Positions 6,059 to 11,270 of a stretch of DNA of 11,270 nt are shown here, in pieces. Source of the stretch: Alphaproteobacteria bacterium UBA4588 (GTDB lineage: Bacteria > Pseudomonadota > Alphaproteobacteria > Puniceispirillales > Puniceispirillaceae); assembly GCA_002387605.1 (NCBI GenBank), contig DGJU01000048.1, positions 1 through 11,270 on the forward strand, written 5' to 3'. Under the pieces are notes generated by a model. The model worked only from the letters and a program-made list of their open reading frames with translations, did no database searches and was not told the DNA's origin. Made by a program: the position numbers and the translations under genes. Position 1 is the stretch's first letter. Every line of letters begins with the position of its first letter.

Positions 6059-7597
6059 ATGAAGACTAAATTTTATGCAACCAGCTTGGCTGTTGCGGCT
6101 GTATTAATAGCCGGAAATGCCCAAGCAGATAAGTGGAGCGACAAGTTTCCACATATCAAAAATACCGGTGATATCGCTGGTGAGTGCTCTTATGAATCGA
6201 TGTCTAAAAAGAACTATAAGGGTAGAACACTAACTATCAACACACATGCTGTTCCTGTTATTGGTGAGCCAACAGCTTTGCATGCTGAGCAATTCAGCAA
6301 GCTAACCGGCGCAACAGTTAATGTAACACACACACCTGCAGGTGACCTCTATGCCAAGGCAATGGTTCCGTTTCAGGCAGGTCAGTCGCCATATGACATC
6401 GTCTTTGGCTTCTCAAACTTTATCCGTGACTGGAAACAGTATCTTCAGCCGGTACCAGCAAAATACGTCAATATGCGCCAGATGCAGGACGTAACTAAGA
6501 GTCACATTGATGTGGCATCTTGGGATGGTGAAATGATTCAATACCCGATTGATGGTGACCGTCATTATCTGAAATACAGAAAAGACGTCATTGATAATCC
6601 TGAATATCAGAAGAAGTACAAAGCTGATACAGGTCGGGAACTTCGTGTGCCACGCACATGGAAAGAATATGGGGAAATTGCGGCCTACTTTAATGGCTGG
6701 GACTGGGATAATGACGGCGAATTAGAATATGGTTCTGCAGAAGTCATGAAAAAAGATGACTTGATGTATGCGGCGTTTTTCAGCCGTTCAGTTGCCTATT
6801 CAAAAAATCCGAATACACCGGGTGGTTTCTTCTTTGATCTAGAAACAATGAAGCCACTGATTAATGGTCCTGGCTTTGTTGAAGCTCTGAGTGACTGGGT
6901 TGAAGCAACAAAATATGTGCCACCAGGCGGCATTAACTTTGGTCTTGGTGATGAGATTAACTCATTTGGTGGTGGACAGACACTGTTCAGCTTCTCATGG
7001 GATGATGCTTTTGTAAAAGCTATGGAAGATGGTAGCCCAATCAAGAATATGGTTGGCGCAGCACCTCTACCGGGCGCAGACCGTGTTTGGAACCGTGTGT
7101 CAGGTGACTGGGATAAGGGCTTCAATCAGGCACCATACATTGTATGGGGCTGGGCCGCTGCTGTTGCAAAAGATAGTGAAGACCATGATGTGGCCTTTGA
7201 CTATCTGTGCTTCTTTGCAAATGATGCAAACCACCAGGCTGATATTGCCATTGGCCGTTTTGGTGTGAACCCGTTCAAGAAATCTGACTTTGTCCCGAGC
7301 ATCTATGTTGAGCGTCAGGGATGGGATCAGAAGATTGCCGAAGAATATACTCAGACATTGTTAGATATGGAAGAAAATAGCACAAACCGTGTCTTCCCAC
7401 TGCGTGTCCCTGGTGTGTTCCAGTTCACAAGCGCGATTGCAACGGGTACATCCAAAGCTCTTGCTGGTCAGCTCTCACCTCAAGAAGCACTCGATGAAGT
7501 GGCTGCTGAATGGGAAAAGATCGTCAAGCGTGTTGGTGCAGACAATGTCAGAAAAGCATATGCTGTTGGCGTCGCACTCGAAGACAATCTAAACTAG
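6059..7597 (+). CDS. Periplasmic solute-binding protein of a CUT1-type ABC importer
   Basis: This protein captures the substrate in the periplasm and delivers it to the permeases encoded next to it. It has 512 residues, longer than most family 1 sugar-binding proteins (about 420-450). It begins with a clear Sec signal peptide: K2 and K4, a hydrophobic core of about 8-19, and predicted cleavage after AQA at residue 23. The fold marks of extracellular solute-binding family 1 are visible, such as the HAEQFSKLTGATVNV strand-turn (75-89), YDIVFG (112-117), the hinge-region QYPIDGDRHYLKYRKD (161-176) and YIVWGWAAAVAKDSED (360-375). The segment DWDNDGELE (215-223) resembles a DxDxDG calcium-binding loop. 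The ribosome binding site GGAGG (6049-6053) is the strongest in the operon, fitting the high expression usual for binding proteins. The long form and the paired ATPases recall the glycerol importer GlpV, but the ligand is unknown. Confidence 0.93.
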   Translation: MKTKFYATSLAVAAVLIAGNAQADKWSDKFPHIKNTGDIAGECSYESMSKKNYKGRTLTINTHAVPVIGEPTALHAEQFSKLTGATVNVTHTPAGDLYAKAMVPFQAGQSPYDIVFGFSNFIRDWKQYLQPVPAKYVNMRQMQDVTKSHIDVASWDGEMIQYPIDGDRHYLKYRKDVIDNPEYQKKYKADTGRELRVPRTWKEYGEIAAYFNGWDWDNDGELEYGSAEVMKKDDLMYAAFFSRSVAYSKNPNTPGGFFFDLETMKPLINGPGFVEALSDWVEATKYVPPGGINFGLGDEINSFGGGQTLFSFSWDDAFVKAMEDGSPIKNMVGAAPLPGADRVWNRVSGDWDKGFNQAPYIVWGWAAAVAKDSEDHDVAFDYLCFFANDANHQADIAIGRFGVNPFKKSDFVPSIYVERQGWDQKIAEEYTQTLLDMEENSTNRVFPLRVPGVFQFTSAIATGTSKALAGQLSPQEALDEVAAEWEKIVKRVGADNVRKAYAVGVALEDNLN

Positions 7598-7612
7598 TCT
7601 AAACCTATCTAT

Positions 7613-7640
7613 GTGACCGCCCGCCATTCTGGGCGGTCAC
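7613..7640 (+). promoter_or_regulatory. Intercistronic hairpin after the binding-protein gene
   Basis: GTGACCGCCC (7613-7622) and GGGCGGTCAC (7631-7640) are perfect reverse complements around an 8-base loop, giving a GC-rich 10-bp stem. It lies 15 bases after the binding-protein stop and 23 bases before the permease ATG. The following GCTTCTTAGC is only weakly U-rich, so it is more likely a leaky terminator or a 3' mRNA stabiliser than a full stop. Hairpins in this position, as between malE and malF, keep binding protein in excess over membrane components. The in-frame GTG at 7613 is part of the stem and is not a plausible start. Confidence 0.75.
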
Positions 7641-7663
7641 GCTTCTTAGCCCGGGACAGTAAA

Positions 7664-8530
7664 ATGAATTTTAAGCATAAATATATATTCTTATTACCTG
7701 GTTTGCTGGTTCTTATCGGGATTCTTATCTTTCCCATATTATTTACAGTCCGGCTCAGCCTCTCAAGCTGGGATAGTTTCTACCCGGGTCTGGATTTTAT
7801 CGGATTAGAAAACTATGTCCGCTTATTTACGGATGATGCGCGGTTCTGGGAATCTTTCTTCCGCTTGAGCTTCTTGTCCGTAACAACAGTTTTTTTACAA
7901 TATGTTATCGGATTTGCGCTTGCGCATATGGTCTGGAAAGATATTGCTTTTCAGCGTTTTTTTAGAGTTCTATTCCTGATTCCTATGATGTCTACACCGG
8001 TTATTATGACCGTGATATGGCGGACCTTCTTTCATGAGTCACTTGGCCCTCTGAACGACTTTTTCAGCCTGTTTGATATGACGCCATTATGGCTCAGCAA
8101 TGAATATCTGGCATTGGTTACTGTCATCACTGTTGAAGTGTGGCAATGGACACCCTTTATGTTCCTGCTCATGCTTGCAGGCTTGCTGTCACTTCCAAAA
8201 GAGCCATTTCTTGCCGCCGCCATTGATGGGGCAGGACCTATTCGCAAATTTGTCTATGTCACATTTCCGTTGATGGCGCCGATATCCATAGGGGCGATTA
8301 TAATACGATTAATTGAAGCCTCGAAAATTATGGACACCATTTACGTGCTGACCTCTGGTGGCCCTGGCACATCAACTGAAACATCAAGTTTCTATATCTT
8401 TATTAAAGGGTTGCGCGAATTTCAGATGGGGTATTCTGCGGCTCTGTCATTCACCTATCTTATTATCATGATTATTAGTCTGACCGTGATTGCCAATGTT
8501 CTGGTCAAGCTATTTATCAAGAAAGCCTAG
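7664..8530 (+). CDS. ABC importer permease 1 (MalF/UgpA type, CUT1)
   Basis: This inner-membrane subunit of the importer has 288 residues and about six membrane segments. The first is at about 7-29, others near 70-90, 103-123, 150-175 and 205-220, and the last at about 260-284. The cytoplasmic coupling helix carries the EAA motif at 180-202 (EPFLAAAIDGAG followed by FP), which docks on the ATPases. The conserved LTSGGPGTSTET block follows at 229-240. The ATG at 7664 is preferred over the in-frame GTG at 7613, because it gives the standard short N-terminus before the first helix and the GTG lies within a hairpin. GGGA about 8 bases upstream serves as a weak ribosome binding site. Permease 2 starts 2 bases after its stop. 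The family moves sugars, polyols or glycerol phosphates, and the pore sequence does not reveal which. Confidence 0.94.
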   Translation: MNFKHKYIFLLPGLLVLIGILIFPILFTVRLSLSSWDSFYPGLDFIGLENYVRLFTDDARFWESFFRLSFLSVTTVFLQYVIGFALAHMVWKDIAFQRFFRVLFLIPMMSTPVIMTVIWRTFFHESLGPLNDFFSLFDMTPLWLSNEYLALVTVITVEVWQWTPFMFLLMLAGLLSLPKEPFLAAAIDGAGPIRKFVYVTFPLMAPISIGAIIIRLIEASKIMDTIYVLTSGGPGTSTETSSFYIFIKGLREFQMGYSAALSFTYLIIMIISLTVIANVLVKLFIKKA

Positions 8531-8532
8531 TT

Positions 8533-9381
8533 ATGACGTTTGTTTATCGCACGCTAAAATATGGGTTTATTGCTTTCTGGTCGATGTTTGTTGTCGCACC
8601 ATTTCTGTGGGCTCTGTCAACATCATTCAAAGATTTTAACTCTGTGACGGGGGGTGCTACTTACATCCCATGGGTTGATTTCGAGCCATCACTAGAAGGC
8701 TGGAAAGTGCTTGTCAGATCGCCAGCTCAAGGCGGTATTAATATTATCGAGCCCTATTTCAACAGTATTTTTGTCACATGCATGGCAAGCTTGATAAGCA
8801 TTATTTTGGGTACATTAGCAGCCTACGCCTTATCGCGATTTACCTTTAAGGCAGGGTTTATCAAGAATAACGATATTACGTTCTTCTTCATCTCGCAGCG
8901 TATTATGCCACCTGTTGTGCTTTCGATACCGTTCTTTATCATGCTTGGCTTTCTTGGCCTGCTAGATAGTATGGTTGGCCTTATCCTTGTTTATATCGTG
9001 CTTCTTATGCCAATTGCTGTCTGGATTATGGTGGATTTCTTTAACAAGGTACCGCGCGAAATCGATGAAACAGCCTTGATTGATGGCTGTAATCCGTATC
9101 AGGCGTTTTTCAAAGTCGTACTGCCAAATTCCATTCCGGGGTTAATCGTGGCGGGATTATTTTGCATGATTTTCGGATGGACCGACTTTTTCTTCGCCTT
9201 CATTCTGACCTTTACCGAAGTTCAGTTACTGCCGGTTGCGATTGTAGCGCTTAATTCATCTATTACGCCGTGGTGGAGCTTGTCAGCATCAGCCTTGGTA
9301 TCGGTTGCACCGCTTATTATTGTAGCCTTCCTGGTGGAGCGTTATTTATCCAAAGGCAATCTGTCAGGAGCGTTAAAGTAA
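8533..9381 (+). CDS. ABC importer permease 2 (MalG/UgpE type, CUT1)
   Basis: The second membrane subunit has 282 residues and about six membrane segments (about 10-31, 77-101, 116-142, 146-169, 201-226, 253-268). The EAA coupling motif is at 176-201 (EIDETALIDGCNPYQAFFKVVLPNSI), with the expected Glu, Gly and Leu-Pro. The N-terminal SFKDFNSVTG region after the first helix is typical of MalG-type subunits. It starts only 2 bases after permease 1 ends and has no strong Shine-Dalgarno of its own, so translation is probably coupled. AGGAG near its 3' end serves the next gene. It should form a heterodimer with permease 1 and bind the two ATPases. Confidence 0.94.
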   Translation: MTFVYRTLKYGFIAFWSMFVVAPFLWALSTSFKDFNSVTGGATYIPWVDFEPSLEGWKVLVRSPAQGGINIIEPYFNSIFVTCMASLISIILGTLAAYALSRFTFKAGFIKNNDITFFFISQRIMPPVVLSIPFFIMLGFLGLLDSMVGLILVYIVLLMPIAVWIMVDFFNKVPREIDETALIDGCNPYQAFFKVVLPNSIPGLIVAGLFCMIFGWTDFFFAFILTFTEVQLLPVAIVALNSSITPWWSLSASALVSVAPLIIVAFLVERYLSKGNLSGALK

Positions 9382-9382
9382 G

Positions 9383-10462
9383 ATGGACCTCATTGCACAA
9401 AATCTTAGCTATAAGCCTGAGCAGGAATTCCACCTGAATGATGTCTCCTTTTCGATGAAAAAGGGACAGCTTTACACCATTCTAGGCCGGACGCTTGCAG
9501 GCAAAACAACCTTATTGAAAACCATTGCAGGCCTGCTGACACCCCAGCAAGGCACTCTGACACTAGATGGGCAGGATTTCGCAACTGTACCTGTTTGGCA
9601 GCGAAACATTGCGATGGTCTATCAGCAATTTATTAACTATCCGCATCTTTCGGTGTTTGAAAATGTTGCCTTCCCGCTTCGTCAACGCAAGATGGATAAT
9701 ACGATAATCAACACTAAGGTGATGTCGGCCTTGCAAAATGTCGGGTTAATGGGGTTTGAGGATCGTAAAATTCAGGCGCTTTCCGGTGGCCAGCAACAGC
9801 GTGTTGCACTGGCACGCTCGCTTGCAAAAGAAGCTGGCATTCTGTTGCTTGATGAGCCACTTGTTAATCTTGATTATAAATTGCGCGAACAGCTTCGTGA
9901 AGAATTCCGGAATATTTTTTCATCGCAAGTAAGTTCAGACTCAATCCTGATTTATTCCAGCACAGACCCGGTAGAAGCCATGCAACTTGGCGGTGATATT
10001 ATCGTGATGGATGAAGCACGCGTTCTTCAGCAAGGCACAGCCAAAGAGGTATTTGAAAATCCGGCAACTATTCGTGTTGCCCAAATTGCAAATGACCCAG
10101 CGATGAATATGATGCAGGGCGATATCGCTGAGGGAAAAATTAGGGTCAATGACTCCATCTCTCTTGCGGTGCCGCCGCATTTCTCATCCCTATCATCGGG
10201 GCGCTATACGTTTGGCGTACGAGCAGCAGACGTGTCAGTTGCCGCTAAAGGCATTCCGTTTAACGTAGAGCTTGCCGAAATTTCTGGGTCTGAAACCTAT
10301 CTGCATGTTCAAAATGGCGGTCAGACATTGATTGGCCTGCTGGATATGGTCAAAGACTTTGCTGCTGGTGACAAGGTGAATATCGGGCTTGATGCCGCTA
10401 AACTTTATGCATTCGATGAGAGTGGCAGGCTTGCGGCTTCGCCATTCGGAGGTGGCAAATAA
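9383..10462 (+). CDS. ABC importer ATPase 1, GlpS-like, lacking the switch histidine
   Basis: This nucleotide-binding subunit has 359 residues: an ATPase domain of about 1-235 and a MalK-like C-terminal regulatory (TOBE) region of about 240-359. Visible motifs are Walker A GRTLAGKT (35-42, not the usual GPSGSGKT), Q-loop Q81 in MVYQQFINYP, the canonical signature LSGGQQQR (133-140), Walker B ILLLDEP (153-159, E158 present) and D-loop NLD (162-164). The H-loop reads YSSTDPVEAM, where relatives have YVTHDQxEAM, so the switch His is replaced by Thr194. The odd Walker A, the QQFINYP block and the His loss match what I recall of the GlpS subunit of the rhizobial GlpSTPQV glycerol importer. The start is 1 base after permease 2 ends, with AGGAG 12 bases upstream. 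The stop overlaps the next start (TAATG), which indicates translational coupling. Confidence 0.95.
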   Translation: MDLIAQNLSYKPEQEFHLNDVSFSMKKGQLYTILGRTLAGKTTLLKTIAGLLTPQQGTLTLDGQDFATVPVWQRNIAMVYQQFINYPHLSVFENVAFPLRQRKMDNTIINTKVMSALQNVGLMGFEDRKIQALSGGQQQRVALARSLAKEAGILLLDEPLVNLDYKLREQLREEFRNIFSSQVSSDSILIYSSTDPVEAMQLGGDIIVMDEARVLQQGTAKEVFENPATIRVAQIANDPAMNMMQGDIAEGKIRVNDSISLAVPPHFSSLSSGRYTFGVRAADVSVAAKGIPFNVELAEISGSETYLHVQNGGQTLIGLLDMVKDFAAGDKVNIGLDAAKLYAFDESGRLAASPFGGGK

Positions 10463-11270
10463 TGGCTAAAATTGATCTAAACAATATCGCCCACAGCTAT
10501 GCACCAGATGTAGCTGACCCTGTCTTTGCACTGCAGGAATTCAATCTGACATGGAATGATGGCGGCCGTTACGCTATTCTTGGCCCGTCAGGCTGTGGCA
10601 AGACAACCATGCTGAATATTATGTCAGGCATTGTGCGCCCGTCGCATGGCCAGATACTATTTGATGGTGTGGATGTAACAGACCGCACCACAGCAACCCG
10701 AAATATTGCTCAAGTATTCCAGTTTCCGGTGATTTATAACACGATGACCGTGAAGGATAATTTAGCGTTTCCGCTGGTCTGCCGGAATGTTGCGCCTGAT
10801 GTTGTCGCACGCAAAGTCACAGAAGTTGCCGAAACATTAAGCCTTGAAGATCTGCTTGAGCGTCCGGCAAATGGGCTGACAGCTGACCAAAAACAGCTCA
10901 TCTCGCTTGGCCGTGGTCTGGTGCGTGATGATGTAGCCGCCATCTTGATGGATGAGCCGCTTACCGTGATTGACCCTGACCTTAAATTCAGGCTCCGCCG
11001 CAAGCTGAAGGAAATTAATGAGTTTTATAAATCAACCTTGATTTATGTCACCCATGATCAGAATGAAGCAATGACCTTTGCCCATAACATCATTGTTATG
11101 GATGAGGGACGGATTGTTCAGGTTGGCACGCCGCAGGAGCTGTTTGAACGGCCAAAGACAACATTTGTTGGCTATTTCATTGGGGCTCCAGCGATGAATA
11201 TGTTCGATGCCGCCCTCTCAGGCAAGACAGGTGTGAGCATTGGCGCCCATAAATTTGCGACAAAGACAGA
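10462..11270 (+). CDS. ABC importer ATPase 2, GlpT-like, non-consensus signature (cut by right edge)
   Basis: This is the second, different nucleotide-binding subunit, with 269 residues visible. Motifs are Walker A GPSGCGKT (41-48), Q-loop Q87 in QVFQFPVIY, Walker B ILMDEP (161-166) and the switch His H198 in YVTHDQNEAM, all intact. The ABC signature, normally LSGGQ, reads LTADQKQ (139-145), and the D-loop is VIDPDL rather than xxLD. The same altered signature is, to my knowledge, characteristic of GlpT-type partners of GlpS. The ATG overlaps the preceding stop by one base and has a strong GGAGGTGG 6 bases upstream, so the two ATPases are made together, as expected of an obligate heterodimer. 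The C-terminal TOBE-type domain begins near residue 245 and continues beyond the window. Confidence 0.94.
   Translation, partial: MAKIDLNNIAHSYAPDVADPVFALQEFNLTWNDGGRYAILGPSGCGKTTMLNIMSGIVRPSHGQILFDGVDVTDRTTATRNIAQVFQFPVIYNTMTVKDNLAFPLVCRNVAPDVVARKVTEVAETLSLEDLLERPANGLTADQKQLISLGRGLVRDDVAAILMDEPLTVIDPDLKFRLRRKLKEINEFYKSTLIYVTHDQNEAMTFAHNIIVMDEGRIVQVGTPQELFERPKTTFVGYFIGAPAMNMFDAALSGKTGVSIGAHKFATKT

Noticed and set aside
7613..7663. 17-residue extension of permease 1 from the GTG at 7613
   Set aside because: The GTG and the next codons are the left arm of a perfect hairpin. The peptide is arginine-rich and not typical of the family, and the ATG at 7664 gives the expected N-terminus.

Overview
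The window looks like chromosomal DNA of a Gram-negative bacterium, most likely an alphaproteobacterium. The GC content is moderate (mid-40s % by eye), genes are tightly packed, and the binding-protein-dependent ABC importer and acyl-CoA/CoA-transferase enzymes resemble those of marine heterotrophic alphaproteobacteria. The paired ATPases resemble the rhizobial GlpS/GlpT type. A SAR116-like origin would fit but is only a guess. No RNA genes, insertion sequences, CRISPR arrays or phage genes were seen.

Left part (1-2722): the 5' part of an acyl-CoA dehydrogenase gene (minus strand, running off the left edge) is divergent from a class III (CaiB/BaiF) CoA-transferase gene (578-1774, plus). The pair suggests catabolism of a carboxylic acid as its CoA thioester. 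Converging on the transferase is an AEC-family permease gene (1820-2722, minus).

Centre (2723-4980): a 639-residue AcoR/DhaR-type regulator (2881-4800, minus) ends before a probable intrinsic terminator that separates it from the AEC gene. Its AAA+ domain is visibly degenerate: GAFTGA is absent, the Walker A Lys is Arg and the Walker B Glu is Asn. It is therefore probably not a sigma-54 activator of the usual kind. The 180-bp divergent intergenic region carries a perfect palindrome, TGTTCA-N5-TGAACA, plus a further TGAACA half-site 31 bp away. This is a candidate operator for the regulator.

Right part (4981-11270): an apparently single transcription unit on the plus strand encodes a zinc-type medium-chain alcohol dehydrogenase lacking two of the four structural-zinc cysteines, a periplasmic solute-binding protein, two CUT1-type inner-membrane permeases and two different ATPases. 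A perfect 10-bp hairpin lies between the binding-protein gene and the first permease gene. The ATPases resemble the paired GlpS/GlpT ATPases of the GlpSTPQV glycerol importer and show complementary degeneracy. The first has lost the switch His, and the second has a non-consensus signature motif, so the predicted dimer has one canonical and one degenerate ATP site.

Working model (inference): the regulator senses an alcohol, polyol or related carbonyl compound and switches on its import and its oxidation by the dehydrogenase. The substrate cannot be read from the sequence. The second ATPase gene is cut by the right edge, so further pathway genes that might reveal the substrate could lie beyond it.
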